From an uncultured Acidobacteriia bacterium (GTDB taxonomy: Bacteria > Acidobacteriota > Terriglobia > Bryobacterales > Bryobacteraceae): 64,000 bases of DNA. The stretch's first letter is position 1; each line of letters starts with the position of its first letter. This document shows positions 7,556 through 17,382 of the stretch, piece by piece. The notes beneath the pieces are model-generated. The model ran no database searches. It had not been told where the DNA came from and saw only the letters and a program-made list of their open reading frames with translations. Where the stretch lies: positions 1 through 64,000 of the forward strand of contig CAIQWJ010000097.1 of NCBI GenBank assembly GCA_903875575.1. The letters are read 5' to 3'. The position numbers were made by a program, and so were the translations under genes.

Positions 7556-10228
7556 CTATGCTTGGGCTGCCAGTTGGCGCAGCACAAACGGTAGTATTCC
7601 GCCATTCCGGAAATACTCGGCTTCCTGCGGCGTATCCACCCGGGGCACGGCTTCGAACGAAATCGTCGCGCCGCCATCGGCCACGGCCGTTACCTGTACT
7701 CGCTTGCCGCTTTCCACGGCGTCCTTCACGCCTGTAATGGTGAACGATTCACGCCCGGTCAGGCCCAGGGACGCCGCGTTTTCGCCCGGTGCAAACTGAA
7801 GGGGCAGCACGCCCATGCCCACAAGATTCGTGCGGTGGATGCGTTCGAAGCTCTCGGCGATCACGGCCTTCACGCCCAGCAGCATAACGCCCTTCGCGGC
7901 CCAATCGCGCGATGAGCCGGAACCGTACTCCTTACCCGCGATGATCAGCAGCGGCACGCCTTCCTGCTGGTACTTCACCGAGGCGTCATAGATGAACATC
8001 TGCTCGCCATCCGGGAGGTGAACCGTATAGCCGCCCTCGGTTCCAGGAGCCATCTGGTTGCGAAGCCGGACATTCGCCAGCGTGCCGCGCACCATGACTT
8101 CATGGTTGCCGCGCCGAGCGCCGTAGGAATTAAAATCCTTTGGCGAAACGCCCAGACTCACCAGATACTGGCCAGCCGGACTGCCTGCCGCGAAGGAACC
8201 AGCCGGCGAGATGTGATCGGTGGTGATGGAATCACCAAGCAGTGCCAGCGTGCGCAGCCCTTTCAGATCCGCAATCGGCGCGTTCGGATCGTTCATGTTC
8301 TCGAAATACGGTGGCTTCTTGATGTAGGTGGATTTTTCGTCCCAGGCGAAAATGTCGCCGGCCGGCACCGGCAGATGCTGCCAGTTGGCGTCGCCCTGGA
8401 AGGCTTTTTCGTAGGAACTGCGGAACATCTCGGCGTCGATGGTGGAGCGAATCGCTTCGTCCACTTCTTCGGGAGTTGGCCAGATGTCCTTCAGATAAAC
8501 GGGAGCGCCATCGGAACCGATGCCCAGCGGATCGGACGCCATATCGATATCGACCGTTCCCGCCAGAGCATAAGCCACGACCAGCGGAGGCGACGCCAGA
8601 TAGTTGGCCTTCACCTGCGGATTGACGCGGCCTTCGAAATTGCGATTGCCGCTCAGGACTGCCGCCACGACGAGATCGTCAGCCTTCACTGCGGCCGAGA
8701 CCTGATCCGGGAGCGGACCGCTGTTGCCGATGCAGGTGGTGCAGCCATAGCCCACCAGGTTGAACTTCAGCGCTTCGAGCGGTGCCATCAGGCCGGCCTT
8801 CGTCAGATAATCGAAAACCACCTTCGATCCCGGTGCGAGACTTGTCTTCACCCACGGCTTGCTGGTCAGACCCTTCGCCACGGCCTTCTTCGCCAGGAGG
8901 CCGGCGCCCATCATCACGGACGGGTTCGACGTATTGGTGCAGCTCGTAATGGCCGCAATCACGACCGCGCCGCTGCCCAGTTCGCCGGATGCACCGGCCA
9001 CGGTAACGGTTGTCTTCTTCGATGGAGCGTCCTTAAAGGCGTCGCGGAAATTGCCCTGCACCTGGGGCAGCGTCAGGCGGTCCTGCGGGCGCTTGGGCCC
9101 GGCCATCGACGGCACGACCGTGCTCATATCCAGTTCGAGGGTTGCCGAGAATTCCGGGTCCGGCGTTGCGTCCGTGCGGAACAGGGTCTGTTCCTTCGAA
9201 TAGGCTTCCACGAGTTCGACCAGATGCGGTTCGCGGTTTGACGTACGCAGATAATCGAGCGTGCCCGCATCCACGGGGAAGAACCCGATGGTCGCGCCGT
9301 ATTCCGGGGCCATGTTGGCGATGGTCGCGCGATCCGCCACGCTTAACGAGCTCAGACCGGCACCGTAGAACTCTACAAACTTGCCGACCACGCCTTTCTT
9401 GCGCAGCATTTGGGTCACGGTCAGCACCAGATCCGTTGCCGTGCAACCGGCCGGCAGTTTGCCGTGCAGTTTGAAGCCAACCACCGGCGGCAGGAGCATG
9501 GAAATCGGCTGTCCCAGCATGCAGGCTTCGGCTTCAATACCGCCGACGCCCCAACCCACAACGCCGAGTCCGTTAATCATCGTTGTGTGGGAGTCCGTGC
9601 CGACCAGCGTGTCCGGATAAGCCGTCATGACGCCATCCGCGCCCTTCGCGCGGAAGACCACGTCGGCAAGATACTCCAGATTCACCTGGTGGACAATGCC
9701 TGTATCGGGCGGCACGACGCGGAAGTTTTGAAAGGCCGTCTGTCCCCAGCGGAGGAGCATGTAGCGCTCGCGATTGCGCTGGAATTCCATCAGGGCGTTG
9801 AAGTCAAAGGCACCGGTGGTGCCGTACTCGTCGACCTGCACCGAGTGATCGATGACGAGGTCGGCCGGCATCAGCGGATTGGCCTTTTTCGCGTTCTTCC
9901 CCATGGCCAGCAGGGCATCGCGCATCGCTGCCAGATCCACTACGCAAGGCACGCCGGTGAAATCCTGCAGCAGCACACGGGCGGGCATGAACTGAATTTC
10001 CTTCGCGGCGTCGCCGACCTGCCCTTTGGCAACGGCTTCGACGTCGGCGGCATGAACCTTGCGGCCATCCTCGCAGCGGAGCAAATTCTCCAGCAGAATC
10101 CGATGGGAAATGGGCATGCGCGAAATGTTCGCGACGCCTTTCTTTTCAAGAGAGGTCAGGCTGAAGAAGCGGTAATCCGCACCTGCGACCCGCAAAGTGG
10201 AAGCTGCGCCAAAGGTGTTGTGACTCAT
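7556..10228 (-). CDS. acnA: Aconitate hydratase A
   Basis: An 890-residue aconitase that interconverts citrate and isocitrate in the TCA cycle in the cytosol. Iron-sulfur ligands are seen as the Cys in [13 protein letters not shown] and the pair in [13 protein letters not shown]. Other family landmarks are [27 protein letters not shown] in the N-terminal part and the swivel-domain active-site region [12 protein letters not shown] near the C-terminus. Length and motif order match AcnA/IRP-type aconitases rather than AcnB. The ATG at 10228 (MSHNTFG) gives the usual AcnA start; the frame stays open for 84 more codons upstream, but that part is non-coding and includes a terminator hairpin. Confidence 0.96.
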   Translation of the reverse strand: MSHNTFGAASTLRVAGADYRFFSLTSLEKKGVANISRMPISHRILLENLLRCEDGRKVHAADVEAVAKGQVGDAAKEIQFMPARVLLQDFTGVPCVVDLAAMRDALLAMGKNAKKANPLMPADLVIDHSVQVDEYGTTGAFDFNALMEFQRNRERYMLLRWGQTAFQNFRVVPPDTGIVHQVNLEYLADVVFRAKGADGVMTAYPDTLVGTDSHTTMINGLGVVGWGVGGIEAEACMLGQPISMLLPPVVGFKLHGKLPAGCTATDLVLTVTQMLRKKGVVGKFVEFYGAGLSSLSVADRATIANMAPEYGATIGFFPVDAGTLDYLRTSNREPHLVELVEAYSKEQTLFRTDATPDPEFSATLELDMSTVVPSMAGPKRPQDRLTLPQVQGNFRDAFKDAPSKKTTVTVAGASGELGSGAVVIAAITSCTNTSNPSVMMGAGLLAKKAVAKGLTSKPWVKTSLAPGSKVVFDYLTKAGLMAPLEALKFNLVGYGCTTCIGNSGPLPDQVSAAVKADDLVVAAVLSGNRNFEGRVNPQVKANYLASPPLVVAYALAGTVDIDMASDPLGIGSDGAPVYLKDIWPTPEEVDEAIRSTIDAEMFRSSYEKAFQGDANWQHLPVPAGDIFAWDEKSTYIKKPPYFENMNDPNAPIADLKGLRTLALLGDSITTDHISPAGSFAAGSPAGQYLVSLGVSPKDFNSYGARRGNHEVMVRGTLANVRLRNQMAPGTEGGYTVHLPDGEQMFIYDASVKYQQEGVPLLIIAGKEYGSGSSRDWAAKGVMLLGVKAVIAESFERIHRTNLVGMGVLPLQFAPGENAASLGLTGRESFTITGVKDAVESGKRVQVTAVADGGATISFEAVPRVDTPQEAEYFRNGGILPFVLRQLAAQA

Positions 10229-10280
10229 GGGGGTAAATTTCAATATATCGCCCGCCTGCCGTTTGCCCGGCGCGGGCATG

Positions 10281-10318
10281 AAAAAAGGGGCCTGCCGTAA
10301 CCGGCAGGCCCCTTTTTT
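10281..10318 (-). terminator. Rho-independent terminator
   Basis: A perfect 17-bp stem (10281-10297 with 10302-10318) has a four-base loop and six A/T pairs at the base, so a T-run follows on either strand. It ends transcription of the PEP-CTERM/protease-like gene and separates it from acnA. Confidence 0.9.
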
Positions 10319-10337
10319 GAAGTGCGTTTGACTGGAG

Positions 10338-11615
10338 TTAGTTGGTGCCGCCGCCGGTGGCGCAGTTCTTCGCAAAACCGGTGAACGTTCCGTTACTCGA
10401 ATATTTGCCGCCGGCACCGACGGACGTGCCGCCGATAAACCAGGAATAGAACGCCTGTTCCTGCGGATGATAAACGACACTGTTCGGCATCGTAATCGGC
10501 GGATTCAGCGTCCCGCTGAGGGGATCGCCGACCTCCAGATTGTTCTGTCCCTCGCTATGAGTGTTGCCACTCACCACGCAGCCGTCCACCTGGCCAATGT
10601 TTCCCCATTCCGGCACCAGATTCGACGTGCTGGGGTCGTTTACCCACTCCATAATTTCGTGACTGAGAACGGAAATGTCTCTCGTGCCGCCGAAGAACGC
10701 TCCGTTGTCGTATTCCGCAATGCCATACGTCTGCCCCGGGTTCGCCGTGGTCGGTGTCAGCGAGACAGTGCTGTGATAGCCAAGGATACAGCACCCGTCC
10801 AAATTTCCTGGCGCTGCAATGCTCATAACCGTCCGGTAGGTCAGAAACAGTGGGAACTGATCAGCCGTCAGGCCCAGATTCGAGATAATCGTGTTGAGAA
10901 TGGGGTCGACAAAATTGATATCCAGAACCGCGAGTCGCGGAGGATTGTCCACGGTCGTCAAATTCGTGCCACAATCGCTGCCTATTGTGTATGTAGCGCC
11001 GCTTCCAGCCGTGTTATTCGCCAGCGTGATCGTCTGCGTGGCTGCTGTAGTGACGTTGAATGCCAGGTGATACGCCGGCGCTATTGACGCGATCGACTGC
11101 CAGAACGCTGCGCGCTGGAAGCCGTCCGGGAACGTCACCGTGCCCAGATTGACACCATTCATCGTCAGATTCGGCACCGTGTTGAAGATGGGCGAATTAT
11201 CAATAAGTGTCTTGGCCGTGGTGCCGGCACCCAGGCAGCCCGCATCGGGAGAATTCGGATCGAAAGTCCGCACGGTCCCGGTGAACGCGATGCGCAGCGG
11301 AATCAAAACCACCTTCACGGTGGTGGTGCGACCGCCGCGATTAAACGGGTTCCCGCCAACCATACTGCCCGTGTAGGTATTGGAATCCCTTGGTGAGAGC
11401 ACCTGATACTGCCAGATGGGCAGCGCCGCAGTCAAAGCCGCCCCTTTGGCGGACTGACCGTTGATGAAACTGTGCAAAGCCGTCAGAGAAGCCTTGCTCG
11501 CGTCATGGACATTCAGCTGGCCCGGAGAGATCACCGGCTCATTCTGCGCAAATGCCGCCTGTCCCGCCAGGCATGCGATCGCCGCGACTGCGACAAAAGG
11601 AACAGCTTTGATCAT
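10338..11615 (-). CDS. Secreted metalloprotease-like protein (internal start)
   Basis: Internal ATG at 11615 with a very strong ribosome site (AGGAAGGAAG, 4 bases upstream) and its own signal peptide ([20 protein letters not shown], cleavage after AFA), giving a 425-residue secreted protein. Near residue 320 it has [16 protein letters not shown], resembling the SHExxE...DP motif of EXORDIUM/phosphate-induced-like and related acidobacterial secreted proteins, with several Cys residues around it. The His-Glu pair could bind a metal, but a full HExxH motif is not seen, so protease activity is only suggested. I judge this the natural start of the second gene even though the frame is open upstream into the PEP-CTERM gene. 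Confidence 0.65.
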   Translation of the reverse strand: MIKAVPFVAVAAIACLAGQAAFAQNEPVISPGQLNVHDASKASLTALHSFINGQSAKGAALTAALPIWQYQVLSPRDSNTYTGSMVGGNPFNRGGRTTTVKVVLIPLRIAFTGTVRTFDPNSPDAGCLGAGTTAKTLIDNSPIFNTVPNLTMNGVNLGTVTFPDGFQRAAFWQSIASIAPAYHLAFNVTTAATQTITLANNTAGSGATYTIGSDCGTNLTTVDNPPRLAVLDINFVDPILNTIISNLGLTADQFPLFLTYRTVMSIAAPGNLDGCCILGYHSTVSLTPTTANPGQTYGIAEYDNGAFFGGTRDISVLSHEIMEWVNDPSTSNLVPEWGNIGQVDGCVVSGNTHSEGQNNLEVGDPLSGTLNPPITMPNSVVYHPQEQAFYSWFIGGTSVGAGGKYSSNGTFTGFAKNCATGGGTN

Positions 11616-12323
11616 GACTTCCTTCCTTTCACGATTCTTCGAAACGCGCCGGACCATGAGGCCCAACAGGCAAAACGTGCCAGCCAAAACAAAAGTAGAA
11701 GGCTCCGGCGTGGCCGAGGTCTTTCCAAAAATCTGCAAAGTATTGATGGAAAAATCCTGGGGATCGCAAGCAAAAGAACCGCAGGTGACACCGCTGAAAA
11801 CAACCTTCGTGATATTGACAAGCGAACTGGTAGCTCCGAGGAACACCGGGTCGCCGTTCGCATCGCTCAGGTAAGTCTGACTACCCAGGAGCGAACCGCC
11901 ATTGTAGAGATCGATCGACGCCGAAAACTGCCCCACCGACACGCTCTGCAAATACGCACCCACGCCGCCCTGGGCCGCGAAACTCAGCGTGACAGGACCG
12001 GCACCTGCTTCATTCGTATCTTCGGCCCAGATCAGCGAGTCTCCATTGGAATAGCCAGTCGCCGGGGGACCCCAGCTGGTACCAACGACGGCAATAATTC
12101 CTCCGTCGGTGGAACCCAGCAAGCCGGTGACGGCTACACTGTTCGTCGAAGTCGCGCTAAAGTTCTGCGAAATCAGGGTGCCATCGGGACCCAGTTGTAC
12201 CCAGTTCACCGTGTCGATAACCGTTCCGGGTGCGCTCAAAAACGTGAGGCCAGCACCAAACGCCGGCGACATCGCCAAACAACCCAGCAGCATCATGCCG
12301 CCGAACTTTCTTAGTCTTTCCAT
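10338..12323 (-). CDS. PEP-CTERM protein reading through into a second secreted protein (one open frame)
   Basis: One uninterrupted 661-codon frame that holds what look like two genes. Residues 1-24 are a signal peptide (start ATG 12323, ribosome site GGAGGA). Residues 25-205 form a beta-rich extracellular domain. Residues of about 207-230 are a PEP-CTERM sorting tag: [21 protein letters not shown], i.e. the PEP motif, a membrane helix and an arginine cluster. Such a protein should end within a few residues of the arginines, yet the frame runs on with SKNRERKEV into a second signal peptide at Met237. PEP-CTERM tags are cut by an exosortase, so even a fused product would be split or mis-sorted. 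A lost stop codon is the simplest reading. Confidence 0.7.
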   Translation of the reverse strand: MERLRKFGGMMLLGCLAMSPAFGAGLTFLSAPGTVIDTVNWVQLGPDGTLISQNFSATSTNSVAVTGLLGSTDGGIIAVVGTSWGPPATGYSNGDSLIWAEDTNEAGAGPVTLSFAAQGGVGAYLQSVSVGQFSASIDLYNGGSLLGSQTYLSDANGDPVFLGATSSLVNITKVVFSGVTCGSFACDPQDFSINTLQIFGKTSATPEPSTFVLAGTFCLLGLMVRRVSKNRERKEVMIKAVPFVAVAAIACLAGQAAFAQNEPVISPGQLNVHDASKASLTALHSFINGQSAKGAALTAALPIWQYQVLSPRDSNTYTGSMVGGNPFNRGGRTTTVKVVLIPLRIAFTGTVRTFDPNSPDAGCLGAGTTAKTLIDNSPIFNTVPNLTMNGVNLGTVTFPDGFQRAAFWQSIASIAPAYHLAFNVTTAATQTITLANNTAGSGATYTIGSDCGTNLTTVDNPPRLAVLDINFVDPILNTIISNLGLTADQFPLFLTYRTVMSIAAPGNLDGCCILGYHSTVSLTPTTANPGQTYGIAEYDNGAFFGGTRDISVLSHEIMEWVNDPSTSNLVPEWGNIGQVDGCVVSGNTHSEGQNNLEVGDPLSGTLNPPITMPNSVVYHPQEQAFYSWFIGGTSVGAGGKYSSNGTFTGFAKNCATGGGTN

Positions 12324-12406
12324 GATTCCTCCGAATCCATACCCGCAAGAAAGCCGCACAAATGGACCATAGCCACCGGCCACGCCGCCTCAATTGGGTT
12401 AGAGCA

Positions 12407-12436
12407 ATAGTACCCTGTTTGAGCCGGGTTAGGCAA
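12407..12436 (-). promoter_or_regulatory. Candidate sigma-70 promoter for the PEP-CTERM gene
   Basis: On the minus strand, TTGCCT (12436-12431) and TACTAT (12412-12407) are separated by 18 bases, about 85 bases upstream of the ATG at 12323. Spacing and both hexamers are close to consensus; it was found by eye only. Confidence 0.4.
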
Positions 12437-12462
12437 TGGTTTTCACTCGTTTCGCTCTTAGG

Positions 12463-12848
12463 CTACGCCCGTCGCGCGATCGCCAGCGCCAGTGATGCCC
12501 CCAGCCAACACGCTGCCCATCCAGCCAACACACTTGACACGGCATAAACAGCCGCGAGCGGCGACCCGGATCGCCCCAGGGCAAATACTTCCCACTCAAA
12601 CGCGGAAAAAGTCGTGTAACCGCCCAGAAGCCCCGTTACCAGCAGGGGCGGAAGCTCGGGTGCAGCAGATCCTCGTGATCGCTCATCACCAGCAGCAAGC
12701 CGATCAGAAAAGAACCGGTGACATTGATGGCGAAGGTCGCGAGGGGAAAACGACCGTCGTACCTTTCATTGACGGCCAGCGTCACCAGGTAGCGAATGAG
12801 CGAGCCCACCGCGCCCCCGCACATCACGGATAGGCATTTATAAAGCAA
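12463..12848 (-). pseudogene. crcB: Fluoride channel CrcB/Fluc, frameshifted
   Basis: The N-terminal half is open from the ATG at 12848 (MLYKCLSVMCGGAVGSLIRY, then FPLATFAINVTGSFLIGLLL), with the CrcB features GGxxGSxxRY and NxxGSFLIG. It stops at 12636. The C-terminal half, PELPPLLVTGLLGGYTTFSA and onward to a TAG at 12463, is open in another frame and carries the family signature GGYTTFS. A single missing base near 12660, around the codons for LLHP, would restore a protein of about 128 residues, the normal Fluc length. The gene would export fluoride as a dual-topology dimer. It is either a recent pseudogene or a sequencing error. I looked for a fluoride riboswitch upstream and could not see one. 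Confidence 0.8.
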
Positions 12849-12991
12849 CCACTGATATTACCAAGGTTTCTGCTTCCGATGATTATCCCTGGTGGCCTGA
12901 ATTGGTCGGAGCGCCTCGCCCCTCCCGGCACAACCCGGTTTGGCTCAGCGCCCCGTTGTTGATAAGCTGAAAGCGTCCAGTAGTTTTCTCT

Positions 12992-13729
12992 ATGCCATCC
13001 AGAACCAGTCGTGACCTCACCACGACACTCGTCGCCGGCCTCAAGCAGATGATCGCCGATGGCGACCTTCATCACGGTGCCAAGCTGCCGCCCGAACGCG
13101 ATCTCGCGAAACGGTTCAACGTGAATCGTGCGTCGGTCCGTCAGGCACTCAAGGCGCTGGAAGTGATGGGTGTAGTCCGCCAGCGGGTGGGCGATGGGAC
13201 CTATCTCACGCAGGACGCCTCTTCCACGCTCCGCCAGCCGTTGGAGTTTTTGCTGCTGGTGGATGGCATCACCACAGGCGAACTTTACGAGGCCCGGCGG
13301 ATCTTTGAGCCCGAACTGGCTGCCCGCGCCGCGCGTCGTCACACGGCCGAAGAGTTGCAGCAACTGGAAGAGACGATCGTCGAGATGAAGCGCCATTTCG
13401 ACTCCGGCTCTCTTGCCGATGTGGCCGCCTGCGACCAGCGTTTCCACCGCATCATTTGGGAAATGGCCGGTAACCGGGTCTGCCTGCGGATGTTCGTCCC
13501 GCTGCACCGCATTATGACTAACAGCTTCGCGGTGAGCTGGTCCGCTCACGATTACGAAGTCGCCATCGGTTCTCACGCAGGCATCATCGAAGCGATCCGT
13601 TCCGGCGACTCCGAGGCTGCCCGGCGAAGTATGAATGAACACCTGGACCGCGCCGAATCCATCCACGTTAACTCGGCCAAAGCCGACAGCGTGCCCACCG
13701 GCGAACCGGCGCACGCCGCCGCGTCCTGA
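12992..13729 (+). CDS. GntR-family regulator with FCD ligand domain
   Basis: A 245-residue FadR-subfamily transcription factor. The winged helix-turn-helix is at residues of about 10-75 (LPPERDLAKRFNVNRASVRQ), followed by an all-helical FCD domain at about 95-225. The metal/ligand residues of FCD are seen as Asp and His in DQRFHRII, His in GSHAGII and His in MNEHLDR. Members bind organic acids or fatty-acyl compounds and repress nearby catabolic genes. It is transcribed away from crcB. A short palindrome ACCAAGGT at 12860-12867 in the shared intergenic region could be part of an operator. The regulated genes are unknown; fabG and the UbiD-type gene downstream are possible. Confidence 0.9.
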   Translation: MPSRTSRDLTTTLVAGLKQMIADGDLHHGAKLPPERDLAKRFNVNRASVRQALKALEVMGVVRQRVGDGTYLTQDASSTLRQPLEFLLLVDGITTGELYEARRIFEPELAARAARRHTAEELQQLEETIVEMKRHFDSGSLADVAACDQRFHRIIWEMAGNRVCLRMFVPLHRIMTNSFAVSWSAHDYEVAIGSHAGIIEAIRSGDSEAARRSMNEHLDRAESIHVNSAKADSVPTGEPAHAAAS

Positions 13730-13767
13730 CCGCGGCTAAGTCTGTGCGCCGCCGCATCCTGCGGCAG

Positions 13768-14505
13768 CTAGCGCATATACATGCCGCCGTTCACGTCCAG
13801 TACGTGACCGGTAATGTAGCCCGCTTCTTCGCTGCATAGAAACCGCACTGCCGCCGCCACATCTTCCGCCTTGCCGAAACGCTTCAGCGGAATGCTGCCC
13901 ATCACCGCGGTCCGCACGTCGTCTTTCAACACCGCGGTCATGTCCGTCTCAATGAAGCCCGGTGCCACGGCATTCACCGTCACATTGCGCGATGCCAGTT
14001 CCTGCGCCAGCGCCTTCGTCAGCCCGATCACTCCGGCCTTCGACGCCACGTAGTTCACCTGCCCGGCGTTGCCCGATTCCCCCACCACGCTGGACAGATT
14101 CACAATCCGTCCCCAGCGCTCACGGATCATCGGCGACATCACCTGCTGGATGCAGTAAAAAGTGCCGGAGAGATTCGTCTGGATGACCATGTCCCAGTCC
14201 GCCGGCTTCATCCGCAACGCCAGACCGTCCCGCGTGACCCCGGCGTTGTTCACCAGAATGTTCACCGGGCCGAAATCCTTCGCCACAAGGGCGAACGCTT
14301 CTTTGATGGAATCGTGCGAACCGAGGTCCATGGGAGCCACAAAAGCCTCCCCGCCAGCCGCGCGGATTTCCTCCGCTACGGACTCCAGTTTGTCCGCCTG
14401 ACGGGCCGCCAGCGCCACCTTCGCACCTGCCTTTGCCAGTTCCAAAGCACATGCCCGTCCAATGCCGCGACTGGCTCCCGTTACCAATGCAATGCGATTA
14501 ATCAT
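13768..14505 (-). CDS. fabG: 3-oxoacyl-ACP reductase (SDR)
   Basis: A 245-residue classical short-chain dehydrogenase. NADPH-binding TGASRGIG is at residues 8-15 and NNAG follows at about 87-90. The catalytic Ser lies in LSSVVGESGNAGQVN, followed by YVASK (Tyr and Lys). The C-terminal VAPGFIETDMT and GHVLDVNGGM fit FabG, which reduces 3-oxoacyl-ACP in fatty acid synthesis. The ATG at 14505 has AAGGG just upstream and is preferred to an upstream TTG at 14517. It is not in a fab cluster here, so use on another 3-keto substrate cannot be ruled out. Divergent from the UbiD-type gene. Confidence 0.85.
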   Translation of the reverse strand: MINRIALVTGASRGIGRACALELAKAGAKVALAARQADKLESVAEEIRAAGGEAFVAPMDLGSHDSIKEAFALVAKDFGPVNILVNNAGVTRDGLALRMKPADWDMVIQTNLSGTFYCIQQVMSPMIRERWGRIVNLSSVVGESGNAGQVNYVASKAGVIGLTKALAQELASRNVTVNAVAPGFIETDMTAVLKDDVRTAVMGSIPLKRFGKAEDVAAAVRFLCSEEAGYITGHVLDVNGGMYMR

Positions 14506-14561
14506 ATGCCCTTGCAATCATAGTAGATCGGGGTCCGTTCCCGGCATAGACGACAAACGAC

Positions 14562-16025
14562 ATGGCACACAATGACCTCCGCGATTTCATTCGCGCCCTC
14601 GAAAATAACAAAGAACTGAAGCGCATTCCGTTTGAAGTGGATACGCGTCTTGAGATCACGGAGTTCGCCGATCGCTCCGTAAAAACCGGCGGACCGGCGC
14701 TGCTTTTTGAAAAGCCGCGCCTCGCCAATGGTTCCATTTCGCGCATCCCCGTTCTGGTCAATTCTTTTGCCAGCATGAGGCGGATGGAAATCGCGCTGGA
14801 GGTGGATTCCGTCGATACCGTGGCCAAGCGCATCTCCGAATACCTCGAAATGCGTATGCCGGAGGGGTTGTTGGGCAAGCTCAAGATGTTACCCAAGCTG
14901 GCTGAAATGGGAGCCTTCTTCCCGAAGATCGTCAGCAAGGGGCCCTGCCAGGAAGTGGTGAAGACCGACGGCTTCTCGCTGCACGATTACCCCGTGCTGA
15001 CGTGCTGGCCCGGCGATGGCGGCCCTTTCGTCACGCTGCCCATGGTCTTCTCCCGCAACCCCGAAACCGGCAAGCGCAACTGCGGCATGTACCGCATGCA
15101 GGTTTTCGACGAACGCACCACCGGCATGCACTGGCAGACGCATAAGCAGGGTGCCGAGCACTACCGGCGCATGGTGGCTGAAGGTAAGAGCAGCAGGATG
15201 GAAATCGCCGTCGCTATTGGGGCCGACCCCGCCGCGATGTACTCGGCGATTCTGCCGCTGCCGCCCGATCTGGACGAGATGATGATCGCCGGCTTCCTTC
15301 GTGGCAGCCCGGTCGAGATGGTGAAGTGCAAGACGGTGGATATCGAAGTTCCCGCTAACGCCGAGCTTGTGCTGGAGGGGTACGTGGAACTGGGCGAACT
15401 CCGCACGGAAGGCCCGTTCGGCGATCACACCGGCTACTATTCGCTGGCCGACCAGTACCCGGTCTTCCATGTCACCTGCGTGACGGAGCGTCGCGACCCC
15501 ATCTACGCCACCACGATTGTGGGTCCGCCGCCCATGGAAGATTTCTACATGGGGAAGGCGATCGAACGGATCTTCCTGCCGCTGATGCGCATGCAGATTC
15601 CGGAAGTGCGGGATATGTGCATGCCGGCCGAAGGCGTGTTCCACAACCTGATGCTGATCTCGATTCGGAAATCGTATCCCGGCCACGCGCGTAAAGTGAT
15701 GAGCGCGATCTGGGGCCTTGGCCAGGCCATGTTCACGAAGTGCATTGTGGTGGTGGATGAGGATGTCGACGTGCAGAATTACAGCGAAGTCGCTTGGCGC
15801 GCGCTGAACAATATCGATCCGGAGCGGGATATCCAGTTCACGATGGGCCCGATTGATTCACTGGATCACGCGAGCCGGCTGGTGAATTTCGGCAGCAAGA
15901 TGGGGATTGACGCTACGCGGAAATGGGCGGGGGAAGGGTTTACGCGGGAGTGGCCGGAGGTGCTGAAGATGCCGGGGGACGTGAAGGCGCGGGTTGGGGA
16001 GATGTGGAAGAAGGCGGGTTTGTAA
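14562..16025 (+). CDS. UbiD-family prenyl-FMN decarboxylase
   Basis: A 487-residue protein of the UbiD family, cytosolic enzymes that use prenylated FMN and a divalent metal for reversible decarboxylation of aromatic or unsaturated acids. Expected prFMN/metal residues appear in RNCGMYRMQVFD (Asn and Arg), GMHWQTHK (His) and LRTEGPFGDHTGYY (Glu). Length matches UbiD (about 490). No ubiX flavin prenyltransferase is adjacent. The substrate could be 4-hydroxy-3-polyprenylbenzoate (quinone synthesis) or another aryl acid; the lone setting does not decide this. Confidence 0.88.
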   Translation: MAHNDLRDFIRALENNKELKRIPFEVDTRLEITEFADRSVKTGGPALLFEKPRLANGSISRIPVLVNSFASMRRMEIALEVDSVDTVAKRISEYLEMRMPEGLLGKLKMLPKLAEMGAFFPKIVSKGPCQEVVKTDGFSLHDYPVLTCWPGDGGPFVTLPMVFSRNPETGKRNCGMYRMQVFDERTTGMHWQTHKQGAEHYRRMVAEGKSSRMEIAVAIGADPAAMYSAILPLPPDLDEMMIAGFLRGSPVEMVKCKTVDIEVPANAELVLEGYVELGELRTEGPFGDHTGYYSLADQYPVFHVTCVTERRDPIYATTIVGPPPMEDFYMGKAIERIFLPLMRMQIPEVRDMCMPAEGVFHNLMLISIRKSYPGHARKVMSAIWGLGQAMFTKCIVVVDEDVDVQNYSEVAWRALNNIDPERDIQFTMGPIDSLDHASRLVNFGSKMGIDATRKWAGEGFTREWPEVLKMPGDVKARVGEMWKKAGL

Positions 16026-16054
16026 CGGCAGGGGCTATTTTCTCGGCCCGGGCC

Positions 16055-16516
16055 TCAATACCGATTGACGTTCGTGGCCGCAAGTGCGTCTTTGAGAATC
16101 CCGCCATCGGCGAACTTGTATCTGGTTTCCGGCCGTCGCCCGACTTTTCCAAATCGCTCATTAATGAGCGTCGCCTTGGATACAGAGCGTGGGACGATCG
16201 TACTCGAAGAGTACACTTCACTACCTGCGGAGGGCGAGACGTCCGAGATAAAGAACGCATCCACAGCACCCATAAATTTCATAGTCACCGACTGCCCATA
16301 GATATTGACGAACTTATTCTCCTCGCAATATTTATGTGCATCGTCTTCTGCCTGCTTGATCGCATCTTCAAAATCATTAGCCTTGAAAAGCACGACGCGC
16401 TCCTCCACGAGAGTTGACGTGGGATCAAAGTGCTTGTCGAGCGTGGTCGGCTTCCCAACGGCCAGGAGCCTGAAAAGCATCTTCACTCCATACCACGCAT
16501 TCTTTTGCCTAGCCAT
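16055..16516 (-). CDS. DUF4288 domain protein
   Basis: A 153-residue cytosolic protein with the DUF4288 pattern: AWYGVKMLFR at the start, EERVVLFKANDFEDAIKQAE and HKYCEENKFVNIYG in the middle. The family has no known activity and is often found in accessory regions near toxin-antitoxin or defence genes. The ATG at 16516 (MARQKNAWYG) puts the domain right at the N-terminus; an upstream ATG at 16573 would add 19 residues. Convergent with the UbiD-type gene. Confidence 0.6.
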   Translation of the reverse strand: MARQKNAWYGVKMLFRLLAVGKPTTLDKHFDPTSTLVEERVVLFKANDFEDAIKQAEDDAHKYCEENKFVNIYGQSVTMKFMGAVDAFFISDVSPSAGSEVYSSSTIVPRSVSKATLINERFGKVGRRPETRYKFADGGILKDALAATNVNRY

Positions 16517-16569
16517 CAACCCAGCATTACATTTAGTCCGATGGATATCAAGATCACGCAGTAAGGGGA

Positions 16570-16750
16570 TCACTTCGGCGTCGACAAGGCGGCGACTAAC
16601 GCGGCATAGATGACTCGGGCGCTTTGAGCACTCCAGGACGCGCCCAGGGCTTCAGTCCTCGCTTCGTTATCAGATCGACCCGAGGCCCGGCGAGCGACGC
16701 CAACTCCTCGGCCGGGGACTCAAACCGGATCAGGCCAATACGCGCGCCGG
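16570..16750 (-). pseudogene. Remnant of an MNT-type nucleotidyltransferase C-terminus
   Basis: Read on the minus strand, this stretch encodes IGLIRFESPAEELASLAG, then PRVDLITKRGLKPW and, after a one-base frame change, SARVIYAA. That string resembles the C-terminal half of MNT-domain nucleotidyltransferases (pattern 'xIGLIxF...LxxLLGxxVDLVTxxxLxPx...REARVIYAA'), the antitoxin half of HEPN/MNT modules. The Gly-Ser and double-Asp catalytic part is absent and the frame is broken, so it is a decayed fragment between the DUF4288 gene and a methyltransferase gene. Recognised by eye. Confidence 0.4.
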
Positions 16751-16785
16751 ATAACGGGGCGGCCTATCACGATCTTCTCTGTTTC

Positions 16786-17361
16786 TCAGGTCCTGGTCGA
16801 GAGGTAGTAATAGTTTCCGCCCGCGTCCTCAGCATTGCCGGTCAAAACGAGATCACACTCACTCAATAGCACTTTGTACGCTTCGTAACCCAGCGAGATC
16901 GACGGAAGGCTGGTTTTACGATCCAACCAGGTGCATGCCTGTTTCGGCGCGGTGAACAGGAACTGACCGCCCGGTTTCATAACGCCGGCCACCTTGCCGA
17001 TCAGCCTCCGCTGATTCTCTTCCGGGAGAAGGAACATCAGACCCCACGCAACGACGGCATCAAACATACGATTGAAGAAAAGCGATTCCTCGACTGAACT
17101 GCACTCGACCGCCGTGTCAGGAAACCGCCTCCGGAATTCCGCTACCAATGTTTCCGCCGCGTCGACGCCATAAACCGCAAACCCGCCTTCAATCAGTTCC
17201 TGTGAGATCGGGCATCCAAACCCACATCCGAGATCGAGAACCGACGCGCCAGACGGCAGCCCTTTTGCCCAAGTCCGCACAGTCTCCGGGCCAATGGACA
17301 AAGTCCGGGAACGAATAAAGTCCCCGGCCACGGACTCATAACCATTTGATTTGTCCGGCAT
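16786..17361 (-). CDS. Class I SAM-dependent methyltransferase
   Basis: A 191-residue small methyltransferase. SAM motif I is VLDLGCGFGCPISQEL at about residues 41-56, the acidic ribose-contact residue lies in VYGVDAAE, the post-motif AVVAWGLMFLL holds the active-site region, and MKPGGQFLFTAP is typical of Methyltransf_11/25 enzymes acting on small molecules. The C-terminus is short. It follows the VOC gene by 21 bases on the same strand and is probably cotranscribed with it. The substrate is not known. Confidence 0.75.
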   Translation of the reverse strand: MPDKSNGYESVAGDFIRSRTLSIGPETVRTWAKGLPSGASVLDLGCGFGCPISQELIEGGFAVYGVDAAETLVAEFRRRFPDTAVECSSVEESLFFNRMFDAVVAWGLMFLLPEENQRRLIGKVAGVMKPGGQFLFTAPKQACTWLDRKTSLPSISLGYEAYKVLLSECDLVLTGNAEDAGGNYYYLSTRT

Positions 17362-17382
17362 GTTCTCCGGGAAGATTCCCGC

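Noticed and set aside
7493-7560. Repeats near fic as a CRISPR or attachment site
   Set aside because: Only two copies with 7 bases between them, placed exactly over the promoter and start of fic, which fits an operator better.
12849-12991. Possible fluoride riboswitch upstream of crcB
   Set aside because: I looked on the minus strand for the conserved GGNGAUGG and GCCUGAUG-type segments and did not find them in the right order.
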